From: Halicephalobus mephisto
Lineage: Eukaryota; Nematoda; Chromadorea; Rhabditida; Panagrolaimidae
DNA: 64,000 nucleotides
Direction: 5' to 3'
NCBI GenBank assembly: GCA_009193035.1
Contig: SWDT01000037.1
Coordinates: 62,001-126,000 of the forward strand
Of the stretch, positions 1-11,300 are shown piece by piece. A program made the translations under genes and the position numbers. Below the pieces are notes generated by a model, which worked only from the letters and a program-made list of their open reading frames with translations, did no database searches and had not been told where the DNA came from. How positions within the stretch are numbered: the first letter of the stretch is position 1; every line of letters starts with the position of its first letter.

Positions 1-3000
1 GCTGTCTCATTAAAGGTAGATCCATGATGAAGAATCTTCACTGGAACTGAACCCTCAATTGATCCAGAGGTGATAACACTGCTTCGAGCTCCTGAGAGGG
101 AAATAACTTTCGTTCGTTGAATCAGCGAATAACTGATCTCTTGGTCTCGTCTATTAGCAACCATTTCAAATGTCGTTTCCGGAGTCAACAAAACAGATTC
201 CAATTCTACTTTAGGACTGACCAATCCAAGTCTTTCTTGAAGAACAACATCCACAGAATCGCTGAATTCAGAACCAAAAACACGGAAATGCTTCGTAGAT
301 TTGGGATGTACCTTAACAGTTGCAGAAATAGTCACAAGACCACTTTTGAGTGCCTTGAACCGAGCAGAAAACTTATTTAACGTTCCTTCTTTCACAATTT
401 CAGTCAACGGAGATTGTTCCAAAACAGCATCTTTGCTTGCCACTGTCCAAACGACGTCAAACGGATATTCAGCTCCACCAAAAGCAAACGGAACTTCACG
501 ATCATCCAATCCTTCAATTCTGGCAGTAAATGATTCACCAGCATCAACCTTATTTGACGAAAGACGAATTCGAATACCAGCCAAAGATACAATCCTCAAA
601 ACAGCAGTATCTTGAGCGACAATATGGCGATTGCTTCCAGTACTTGTAACAATGGCAGTAACAGTCGTTTCACCCAAATTCTTGTAGGATGTAATCAGTC
701 CATTTTCAGCAACAGATGCAAGATGAGAATGATTCAATTTAAATTCAACATTTTGCAGCGGTTGAGGTCCTCCAACAATTTCAAACTAAAATTCACAATC
801 AAACACAATTTCACTCCCATAACACTTACCTGGAAAACAGCTTCGGGAATTAGAGTAACAACTTCTGGTAACAGTTTCAATGGAGCAAAGACTTGAACCT
901 GATGAGGCACAGCTTTGATGATATTGCCATTTGCATTTCTAACATTAGCAGTAACAACACTTGTACCAACAGAAACACCACGGACAGAATAATTAAGGAG
1001 ATCCTCTTCTTGAAGTTTGACAGATTCATACTGCACACCTACTTCTAGTCCCATTAATTTCACAAGTTCGGCAGAGAATGGACGATCTTCATCACCAAGA
1101 ACTTCAATTTTCAGTGGAACATGAGAATTGAGTTCAACAATGTCAGGTGCAATAATCTTGATCTTCTTAACATCAGAAACCCAGACATCAATGAGCAAAC
1201 GACCTCCGTTGATGCAAAGATCATATAGACTTAGTTTCGCATGACCAGGGTTAGATGGAACAAATTTGATCTTCGCCATACCTTCTTGAGCATGAGGAAT
1301 AAGCTCAGCTTTGACATACTGAGAAACACTCTTTGGATCAATCCAGAAATGCCCAGAACCTCCAGTAACAGTAACAATACCTTGGGCGTTTTTAGAATTC
1401 CAAAGAACAAGAAACGGTGGTAAAGCTTCTGGAATACCAACAAGATTCAGAGAAGCCGAAGTCAACAATTGTTCGCTTCCAATGTATACAGTTGCAGCAA
1501 CATTCACAATACCAGTTTGACTATTCGGGATAGCTTCAGAATAAACTGAAAAAACACAAGAAAATATAATCAAAGAACGAACAACTTACTTCGATCAACA
1601 TCCGGTTGAGACGTAGATGGCACCACAGAGAGCAAAGACGGAATATCAACCTTATATTTCGCCCTTACCGAAGTCAATGAATCAAATTGCTTCTCAACAT
1701 CAGCTTCATCATTGCGACAACGACCAAATCCAATCAACTGCAATTTTGATGGATATCCATGGTAAATCGAATGAACAAAGCTCGGACAAGCAGGAAGTTT
1801 GCCATTTGAAGACTTTGGTTTCGGACTCAAACTCATTCTTTCCGGAACTGAACAACAAACTGCTAATTTTACCGTTGCAACGACAGGAAGGGGGTTCGTT
1901 GGAGATCTCTTATTTCCAACATTGACCAATACATCCGTATCAGCAACACGACTTCCACACTTCAAAACGTAACTATCAGTATTGGATGTAATTTGAACAA
2001 ATTCCTTAACTTCAGGAACAGCCTCAGTAAAGTACTTCCTTGAATCCAAAATCCATGGTCTCGGTCCTCCTTCAAATGCAAATTTGACCTCAGATCCAGT
2101 CGCTAAGAGTAGTTCATTCTTGATACTAACAACCAGTGGAGGGAAGGCAGAAATAGTCTGCTCATCAGCAAATCGATCAAATTGAACTTTGACTTTCGTA
2201 TCTGCAGACGAAAGTGCTTTCAATGAAACTGTTGCACATCCTCTCGCTTCTTCAGGGATTTGAGATTGATAGTTGGTATTGATACGGAAAACATTTCTAT
2301 CAAAAACAGAGTATTGGAAATCCAAAAGTCGGCAGTCAGTGAACGACATCAGTTTTCTTGATTTCGGTTCCAATCCGGAAGCTCTAACATTCAGAATTAA
2401 ATTCGACTCCAGTTCTGCCTCCAGATGAGATTCTCCCCATCTAACTTCGGCAGGTTCCAAAACATAGACTTGCGCCAAAGCAAAGTGAGTTGGGTTGTAA
2501 ACATCTTCCACTCTGATAACAGTATGACCAATTTCTCCAGTCTTCAAAAGTCCTTTGGATTCGTCGATACCAGCAATGGTGGGTGATTCTGATTGCCACT
2601 TGTAATTGCCAGTTCCTCCAGTGGCTCTCAGTTGAAACGAATATGGATGACGGGGTTGGTAGGGGAAAACAAGTAGATAAGGCTTAACCTCAATCTTATC
2701 AGAAATATGGACGTCTTGTTCACCAGAAACGGAGGCCATTATACGATGCTCAGTTCCATCTTCAGAAATCATGGCAGTAAATTTGGATCTAAGGACAGTG
2801 TAGCCTGAAGTTTTAGCCTTAACGTGGAAGTAAGTCCCATTCTTCGATGCGCCCAAAACGTCAAAGTAATCAGACGACAAGCGGGTATCGAAGACTGCAT
2901 TCTGTAAGGTTAACAAATAAATTATGCTTCCGGATACAAAACTTACATCAGGAATAAATATCTTGTTTCCTAAAGAATCGAGTAACACAACGTTGATATG

Positions 3001-4157
3001 ATAGTCCACTCCTTTCTGAAGATACCAGTATCCACCACGGTCAATGGAGAACTGGATAGAGTCAGGATCAACCACATAAATATGAGCAGACTGAGGTTTC
3101 TGACCCGATTTGGATTTCACATCTGAAGAACAATGAATCAAAAACAACAAAAAACTCAAACTCACTTGAATCAATGAGTGTAATGTCCGTTTTTCCAATG
3201 GCCAAGGCAGTAACCTTGGAGGATTGTCTGTCGAGCTTGCAGATAGAAGTATCGCCGAGTTCCAAACTGTACTGATTAGATGGGAACACAATTTCCTCAA
3301 CAGAGTTCTGCTTAATGACGACAGCTCCATACCTGACAATCGAATGAACAGGCAGGTACAAATCCTCAGAAGGGACAAGTAGGACATTAGCGACAACCAT
3401 GAGATCAATGTAATTAGATTGGATTTTGGAGAAATGAGGTTCGCTGAGTTTGGCAGTCAAAGTGGCAGATCCAGTCAAGATCCCTTCAACTAGAACGACA
3501 TATCCCCGCTGTTTCTCTCCTTCAAGCTTCTGAATCTCGGCAGGAGCATCGTATTTCGACTGAGAAAACGGAATAATTCTCAAGGGTCTTTCTGTCTCCT
3601 GGTTGTCAAAGTACCAATCGACAGGGATTTCGCCCAGGTTCGAAAAACGGTCTCCTTCTTTGTTGAATCCTTCAAGAATCATCCTAACAGGAGAAGCGTC
3701 AATGAAGAGCGTCTTCGCCGTCGTTGTGATTGCAACTGAATGAATAACGTCCACAGTCACTCCGCAACTGAGGGAAATCCCAGCGTCTAAAAACAGATTC
3801 CATATATCAAAACTACAAAAATCATACCTTTGTTCTCTGCAAAAACAACAACACTTTGCTCTTCTTCATGTTTCGCCTTTGAAGTCACAACGGCTTTATC
3901 CGAACAACCAGTGGGATCCGGATTCACTGCCTCGACGGAAACAACATCAGGACGAGTGGATTTCCTACAAAATTTAAACGGAAATGAATTACAGTAAAAT
4001 CAACTCACCAGTGAAAACATCCTCCGGTGACCTCGAGGGGGAATTGAACTTGGATTTTCGGGTGATAAGGAAGAAGGACCCGAGGGACATTGAGCTTGTA
4101 GGCTTCCAAAAGACCAAACAGGAGCAGAAAAACAAGGAACTTATGTAGTGTCCTCAT
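1..4157 (-). CDS. npp-12: Nuclear pore membrane glycoprotein gp210 (5' part, truncated by window edge)
   Basis: gp210 is a single-pass nuclear-envelope glycoprotein of the nuclear pore complex; most of it lies in the perinuclear space as repeated Ig-like folds. The start ATG at 4157 opens a signal peptide (MRTLHKFLVFLLLFGLLEA) followed directly by KLNVPRVLLPYHP, which matches the known N-terminus of gp210/Nup210 (LNVP.VLLP), with GGCFHW further on. Seven exons join in frame on the minus strand: 4009-4157, 3828-3964, 3786 down to 3166, 2947-3122, 1590-2901, 830-1545 and 785 down to the window edge. All introns are short (about 44 nt) with GT/AG ends, except 3787-3827 (41 nt). About 1,270 codons are visible of the roughly 1,850 usual for the family, so the C-terminal Ig-like part, the membrane helix and the cytosolic tail lie outside the window. 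The reading frame shows no break. The family call is firm; the symbol follows the C. elegans name. Confidence 0.9.
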
Positions 4158-4175
4158 TTTTCATAAGTTACCTGA
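4158..4175 (-). promoter_or_regulatory. Probable spliced-leader acceptor of npp-12
   Basis: Reading the minus strand, a TTCTTTCAG acceptor ends at 4172, fourteen nucleotides before the chosen ATG at 4157, and no plausible donor exon lies just upstream. This is the usual sign of nematode trans-splicing and supports the start choice. An ATG at 4164 in another frame ends after seven codons and is ignored. Confidence 0.6.
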
Positions 4176-4439
4176 AAGAAGGAATGAATAATTATATAAA
4201 AACGACGAAATTTCAACGGAAAACCAAAAAGAAAAAATAACGAAAGATTCAGAGACAAAAGCAACGCGCCAAAAGTTTTCGTGGCGAGAACCAGCGCAGG
4301 TGTATCGTTTCGGTGTGATTTGGCAAGTGAAATTTTTGGACTTTTTAGGTAAATCTGATTTACTTTTTTTCATTATTGTTGAAAATTTAAGTTATTTCAC
4401 TTTTCATCGGCTGTACGGCAGTTGCCCTTTAATGACATT

Positions 4440-4580
4440 TGCTCCTTTTCGATTTGCACTGATTTCGGAGTTTTTTTAAATTAAATTTTTCTTAATTAAA
4501 GTGCTAAGGTAATTTAATTATTAAAAAAACTGATATAAAAACGAAATGAGATAAATCTTGCGAAATAGAGGGGAAGAATG
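4440..4580. repeat. Dispersed repeat copy, related to the pair at 23.0-23.3 kb
   Basis: The order of blocks 'cactgatttcg', an A/T-rich centre with 'ctaaggta', and 'cttgcgaaatagag' recurs at 23017-23140 and 23170-23305. The three copies are diverged and AT-rich. Confidence 0.5.
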
Positions 4581-4654
4581 TCGCTGGGAGGCAACTGTCG
4601 CACAACCCTTTTCATCGAGGTGAATTTTATCCTAATAAAATTAGAATTCCCTAA

Positions 4655-4758
4655 TACAGTTGAACTTGGATATAAGATACCCTCTTGGGAACGGGCAAAG
4701 CTATGTTATAACAAAGGATATATTATAGCGGAGATATCTTATATCCAAATTCTACTGT
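4655..4758. repeat. Small inverted-repeat (MITE-like) element
   Basis: The left arm acagttgaacttggatataa and the right arm (read in reverse) acagtagaatttggatataa pair almost perfectly around about 55 bases. The whole element is about 100 bp and non-coding. Confidence 0.6.
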
Positions 4759-5232
4759 AGTTTCTAGAATTCTGAAGGAAATGTGGAAACTTGAAAATTT
4801 TGAAGAATTTTCTGAAATGCAGTAAAGATTTCCAGAAACAAAATTTCGTCGAAGATTTTGGATTTCTCTAAAATTCAGTACAAACTTACAAAATGTGGTA
4901 GGTAATTTTAAAATGTAAAATCTTGTGAAATTCCAAAGATGTCCTAAAATATCGTTGAAGTTCCCGTAATTTTCAGAATTATAGAAATTTGCACAAGTTT
5001 TCAGAATGTTATGCAAATTTCATCAATTTTATTTTATATGTTGAAATTTTGCAATTTGAATAAGTAATTTTGTCGATTAATATTTTTAATTCTAAGCTTT
5101 GAAAATACTGAAAAACATAGTTCTGAATGCTTTTCTCCGAGATCACTTTTTTGGTTATCAGTAAATTTGCTTACCGAGTACTGATTTGTATGTTCTTTAA
5201 AACTAATTTTTCATGATTTTAATATAGGATCT

Positions 5233-5450
5233 CTAAAGTGGATTTTTTCTGACAATAAAAAAGTGAATTTTTTTGATAATAAAAAATGAATTTTTTTCTA
5301 ACAATAAAAAATTAATTTTTTGATAATAAAAAGTAAATTTTTTTGATAATAAAAAGTAAATTTTTCTAACAATAAAGAATAAATTTTTTCTGACAATAAA
5401 AAATGAATTTTTTGATATTAAAAAGTGGATTTTTTCTGATAATGTAATAT
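5233..5450. repeat. Tandem array of a roughly 20-bp unit
   Basis: About ten imperfect copies of a unit reading roughly 'gataataaaaagtaaatttt', with variants 'gacaataaaaaatgaa' and 'aacaataaaaaattaa'. Open frames through it on the minus strand are simple Phe/Lys/Leu repeats and are not taken as a gene. Confidence 0.8.
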
Positions 5451-6270
5451 GCTCCATGTGTTATATTTGAAAACGCTTAATTGTATTGGATGAAAGCGAT
5501 AACGAGCATCAGATCGAAATATAGAGACACGGCAAAATCCTTTCATCGGCTTATTTACCTGTATCAAAAATGATTCGAATATATTGGTGTTGAAGACGTC
5601 AGTTGGAATTTTTTGTTGTTAGGGTGTGTTTTTATGACTAATATTAAGTCACAAAATTCTATCAATAGATTGACTAATAGAAGAAATTAAGGACTTTACA
5701 GAAAAGGTATTCGATGAAGAAATAGGTATCTAGGAAGTTTTATACTGTAAGGATGCAGACGATGGATAGTTTAATTTACCTGAGGATCTACATGAATGCC
5801 TAAATCACTAGTAACATTTAGAGATTTCGATTAAGTGTTAAAAATTTTAATTTTGGTGCTGAAATCAGTTGGATAAAAATCTTTTATTATTCACCTGGAC
5901 AACTGTAGAGGATGATAACCAAAGTTACCAATACAGTAGGAATCTATAATTTTCACGTTTAGGAAATTCAACTTTCTACAAAAATTCGTTTTTTACAAAT
6001 TGTTACTGTAGAATATTTCTCGAACTAAAGTGGAGTAATCGATGAGATCAGAGCCTAAAGCTTCAACTGGAATGCTCGAAGAAAAGGATTAAAATTGATA
6101 GCAGTATGCTAGGAGCATACGCTGTAATGATGTCAGATAACATTTCTGCTTCGATCATACTCAGACTATAAACGGCTCATAAGGTATTTAGAGTACATTA
6201 TCCGATTAAATGTGCTCCATAGGGCTTGGTTGAGCATGGTTCTTCATTTTCTTTTTCTGTCGTTGAAGAA

Positions 6271-7927
6271 ATGGCAGATCAAGCATACAATCTCGATGGC
6301 CAAATCCCCAGATACCAGAGAATTAGGAGATTCGCGATCGTTATTTTGCTACTCGGAATTGTCCTAGCCATCGGGGGAGGGGTGATGTTGGGGATTGGGC
6401 TCAAGAAGAAACACGATGCCGACAGTAAGTTTCGAAACTAGAAGAAAATTAAAAAACGATTTTAGATCAAGTTTGTTTGAATCCTGTAAATTCAAACACT
6501 TGTCCTCCATTAATTTGTCCGTCGAGTACATCAACAATGGTGTCGGATAGTAGTAGTTCCACGAGTTCACATGTATATTCTTCATCATCTACCAAGAGCA
6601 CTACAACAACACCAGAACCTCAGAGTTCATGTCCTCCTTGCACTTGTCCTTCTACTTCCGCATCTTCTACGACGGACAACCATGTTCCTACGGTCCAAAC
6701 TATCCCCACAAGTACTCAGCATATCCACCCCATTCCTGTCTTGACCACTAAGCCATGGTCATCCCCCCGCACGATCGCTCCAATCGGCCACAAGACGACT
6801 CAGCAGTTGCAGACCACGACCCACTACTACCCGCCGGGTATAGACTTCTCAAATTACATTTATTAACAAAGTTTTTTCCAGATCCTAGTTATTATCCTTG
6901 CTTATCGAATATTGCCATTGCTTTCGAAGCTGCTGGAGATATATCCACAAATAATATCTACAACCCTCAAGTCGAGTTCATCGCTAATCATTTCATCGCG
7001 AACAACACCATGGGAGGCTCCAACCTCACGAATTGGAACAATATCGGCAGGGTTACTTATGCTGCTTTCGAAAGAAGTACCGTACATTGGCAGAAATTCT
7101 ATCATTTCAATCAACTGACCGATCTTCAGAAGGCTATATCTTCAGAAAAACAAATTTTCGGGATTTCTGGCTACAAAGGGTTTGTTTTAATTTTGGTCGT
7201 GTAACATTCGTGTCCCAGACATTTATGTTCCAATTCTGAAAACTTCAAAAATTGAATACAAAGTACTATTTTCAGCAACTTTTTATGAAATGTTAAAATC
7301 CATTCTAAATTTTTATTTTTTATGAAATTTCAAAGTGAAATTTTAAACATCTTTGAAATTCAAAGTTAGTCTTCAGAATCCTGGATTCTGAAGGTTGACT
7401 ATTAATTCTGATTTTAGATTCAGAATCTACGAGTTTTATTACAGTATATAAGTGCTTTTTGTTCAATTCCAACTGTGGAATTGGGATATAAATGCTTAGG
7501 ACAAACATCTGGGACAGAAATGTCACATAACCTCAAATCACTTTAATTTTGATTAATTTAATGATTTTTAGTGTTTTTGACGTCTTGATCAACAACATCA
7601 CGAATCACGATACCCAAAATCACTTTGTGAACACCATCATTTTTACTTCTAATGCGTGAATTGACGTTTTTTAATTACTTTTTTATCAAGAATTTCAGCG
7701 ATGGAACAGATATTTATACTCATTCCAACGACGCTAGAGAACTCGAAAGAAGAGGAAGATTAATCATCGTTACGACAGTACCCAACATAATGGATAATTT
7801 TCTTCCTTGGACTAACAATAACCGGGATCATATCTTCTTCTTGAATCACACTAATCCTGGTAATTATGGCTATCAAGCTTTCAAAATTATTGAGCAATTT
7901 CACTGTCCCACTGCAACCACGAGTTAA
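6271..7927 (+). CDS. Type II membrane protein with Ser/Thr-rich stalk and degenerate VWA-like domain
   Basis: Five exons (6271-6424, 6466-6837, 6882-7179, 7572-7655, 7699-7927) join in frame to 378 residues. The N-terminal cytosolic piece (MADQAYNLDGQIPRYQ) precedes one membrane helix near residues 22-43 (FAIVILLLGIVLAIGGGVML). A stalk rich in Ser, Thr, Pro and Cys follows (about 55-185), then a C-terminal domain of about 190 residues. That domain has the alternating strand and helix pattern of a VWA fold: IAIAFEAAG at strand 1, IGRVTYAAFE, VFDVLINNI, NTIIFTSNA, RLIIVTTVP. The metal-binding DxSxS motif is absent at strand 1. The next gene has a similar N-terminus and stalk, so the two are paralogues in the same orientation. 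An upstream in-frame codon exists, but the ATG at 6271 gives the N-terminus that matches the paralogue. VWA assignment is by pattern; ligand unknown. Confidence 0.75.
7201..7526. repeat. Inverted-repeat element inside intron 3 of the VWA-like gene
   Basis: The left end reads gtaacattcgtgtcccagac and the right end, reversed, reads gtgacatttctgtcccagat. The arms run about 35 bp with a few mismatches. The element fills most of the 392-bp intron, the longest of this gene, so a MITE insertion probably enlarged it. Confidence 0.6.
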
Positions 7928-8370
7928 GGAAGAATCTGCAATTAAAGCACCACACCTAGCATGTTGTTAGATTTGTGATAACAATTAGGAGTTTTGATTG
8001 CTTCTTAAGGAGAAGAGATCGAAGGATAATATAATTATTTGTCTAATATATTGTAAAACAAAAATCTAACTAAACTTAATTTCAAAGATCAAAGATCAGA
8101 AATGAGATTTCCAGGAATCTATTGAATTAAATAAAAATAACTTTTACAACCGGGAGAATGAAATCACACCAGAAGAAAATCGATTTTTCTGAGTGCTTAA
8201 TGTTGCCCAATTATGAGGCTTATCAGTAGGTGATAGACGTAGGAAAACCAATTAAAAAGCCTTTCGGTGCTAACTTTCGTTTTTCTGAGTGAAATTCCTG
8301 ATTAATTGGATATACACCGTTGCTGGTGTGTTTTTGTTCAGAATTAATAAAGTTGTTTCAGAGCTCCAAA
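7928..8370 (+). other. Gap between the two VWA-like genes
   Basis: No gene is seen. An AATAAA-type signal lies near 8128 within attaaataaaaa. The downstream gene begins right after an acceptor, gttgtttcag ending at 8361, ten nucleotides before its ATG. That suggests trans-splicing, but the distance of about 430 bp is long for a nematode operon. Confidence 0.5.
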
Positions 8371-11300
8371 ATGGAGCAGAACTACGACCTCCGAACACAG
8401 AGGCTCAACTATGGAAAGAGGGTGATGTACTTGTGTATCATTGCTCTGATCTTGGCACTTCTAATGTTCATTGCCGGAAGTGTCATGCTCGGAATAGGGA
8501 TACATAAGAGTAACCAAAGTAAGGATTTGACCCAATGAGATAGATTTTTATGGAAATTACGATCATTATCATTAGGGACTTTTCTGGAAACATTGAAAAA
8601 CCTTTAAAATTATTAGTTTTTAATTTTGGTTATGTTTATTTTGGATTCTGGAAGGTTTTGAAAATTTTAACGTGATTCTGGAGATTCTAGTCGAAAAATT
8701 TAGAGTTTGACAAAGTTGGTTGTTACCAGATTCGAAATATCGTGAAAAACGAATGTCAATTAAGGTTTTCATATAACATAATCATCCAAAATGAATTTTG
8801 TTACGAAATTGTTTCGATACGAATTTCCAGAATCCCAATTCCATTGAGTTTCAAAACTTTAATAAAAATTAAACTTGATTAATAGTATGGTAATTCTACT
8901 TTTAGATAACGCGGCTTGTCCTGCTCCTTCATCCTTGACCACTACTCCTACTGTTAAAACTTCTTCTACAACTACTACTACTTCTACTACTACAACTGCT
9001 ACTACTACAACTCCCAACCCCAATGTTCCGCAGAATGTCATGATTCTTCTGGATGGTTCTCGAGATATCGCTGGAGACCACTACCAAGCGATGAAGGATT
9101 ATATCGCAACCCAAATTATCCCTAATCTTCCCATCAATGTCAGCACAGCAACTCGAGCAGCATCCAGTAATCCCAGCGTCGCGATTCTTTCGTATTCTGA
9201 AGAATCCGTCAACATTCATACCTTCTACGACCTCAATGATGTCGCTAGTTTGCAAATTACGATTTCAAACATTCCTCAAAGCCAGACAAGAACTAGTGTT
9301 TCGAAGGCGACTTCTACAGTAAGCCAACTACTTTCTGCTGGATCACAACAGAAACTTATGATGGTTATGGGTTCGGGAAATCAGCAAGACCTCCAAAATG
9401 CTGCGAGTTCAGTTCAGAACTTGGGGAATATGGCCACCAGCATTTCGTGGATTGCTCTTGGTTTGGCAAGCAATCTGAATTTCTCACAAATATCTGGAGT
9501 AGCTACAGTATACAATTCACCGAATTACACGTTGTCAGCCGACGATACAAAGAAATTGCTCAATCAATTGAATCCGAGCAACCTTACGTGAGTTTTAGAT
9601 TCATCTTCGATCTCTAAGCAATCATAGTTTCGCAAAAGACTGAATTTTTAGAGTATTTTGTAAAATTTTTGAAGTGTTCTAGGACCTATCAGAAACTGCT
9701 GAAAGTTTCTAGGAAATCGTAGATTTTCATTTTTAGACAATTTCGAAATGACCCTCACTTGCAATCCTCATAATATTATAGTATTTTTAATATTTTCATA
9801 CATATTTCCATTAATTGTGAATCACTTTGCAGTCCTCCACCAGTGACAGCACCTCCAATTACTCCCCCTAGCTGTAATAATGACGTCATTCTCCTTATCG
9901 ACGAATCCTACGCGACTAAGGATGCAATTGTTTTTAATCAGGTTCTTTATCTTATACTTTACTATTTTTACCTCTACTTTAGCAACTTGCCTTCTTGACA
10001 GATACCATCAACAAGTCTTGGACCGTAAACCCTCAGAATATTGAAGTCGTTGCTATATCGTATTCTGCCGTTTCTGCTACAGCTCTCGGAGGCTCATTCA
10101 ACTACAATTCTTCAGATAAACTGATCGCCGATATCAACAAGAAAGTAGGAAATGATCCTGTTTTTGCTCCCAGTATTACTGCTGGACTTAGTTATGCTCA
10201 ATCGCATCTTCAAGGAAGAAGAAATAACACAAATTTGTCGACTTTACTCATCACCTACAGTAGTATGTATGAAGATATCGTGACTGCCGTGTCCGAAATC
10301 AACAAGATTGGAGGACAACTGGTTGTTCTAGGAGTTGGAGACAACATTATCAAGGACTATTTGTATTACTTATCTGGAACGGTCATTACTTCCAGTGATT
10401 TGTTTGGCACGGACATTGCCAACAGCATCAATCAAGCTATTTGTGCTAGTCCCCAACCTCCATCTCCTTTGCCTTCAACTGCAGCTCCGAATACAACTTC
10501 AGTGACTTCTACCATGACGCCTTCATCGACGACGAATACTCCGGACTCGTATATCCCTTGCGAATCCAATATCCTCTTCGTCCAGGATCTGTCCGACTCC
10601 ATTTCAGATATTGCTTTAAGTAGCACTCTGGATTTGACTTCCAAATATATCATTCAAGACAAGTGGACTCATTTTGAAAGAGTCGGACTCACTTCCTACG
10701 CTTTGAATTCCAGTTGTGCTTTTGGATACGGTTCATTCAACACAAAGAACGACTTGTCGACAACACTTCAAGGTCTTCAACAATTCACCGCTATAAACAG
10801 TATTACGAGTGGATTGCAGACGATTGAGACCTACTTTCAGAATTTTACCTTCCTCCAAAATGTTGTGTTTTACACTTCGAAGGCAGATCCTGCTGATGTT
10901 CAGTCTGCTATTCCTGCTGCGACTAGAGTCTCCATGAACGGCAAATTGATCATAGTAGCTATCTCTCCTGGGGCTACTGCAGAAGCCCTTAGTTCCTTGG
11001 CCAATGACAATACGAAGATTATTACCTTAAATCTTCTAGATGGCATTGCTTTTGGAACAATTGCTGACGAGATCAGGAAACAGTTTGTGTGTAGCGGAGG
11101 ATCAACTACGACCCCAACAACTACACCTTCAACAACCTCAACAACTTCAACAACTTCAACAACCTCATCAACCTCAACAACTACAACCACAACGATTATT
11201 ACAACACAATCAACAACAACTCCAAGTCAATATCTGCCTTGCAAGAGTTTCATTTCCTTCTCCGCGGATATTTCTCAGGTCCTTTCTGCGCAAGCATTCC

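Larger units (their letters stand above)
4176..6270. other. Intergenic, AT-rich, no gene seen
   Basis: This divergent spacer between npp-12 and the first VWA-like gene holds a dispersed repeat copy, a small inverted-repeat element and a tandem array, each listed separately. The rest of 5450-6270 shows no coding signal on either strand. The npp-12 promoter must lie at the left end of this stretch. Confidence 0.6.

Noticed and set aside
1..4157. Plus-strand open frames across npp-12
   Set aside because: They are antisense to a well-supported multi-exon gene and have no splice or family support.
5233..5457. Minus-strand frame of Phe/Lys/Leu repeats
   Set aside because: It is the translation of a 20-bp tandem repeat.
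8859..9041. Val-rich minus-strand frame (similar ones at 10900-11190 and 11955-12149)
   Set aside because: These are complements of Thr-rich linker codons in the VWA array gene.
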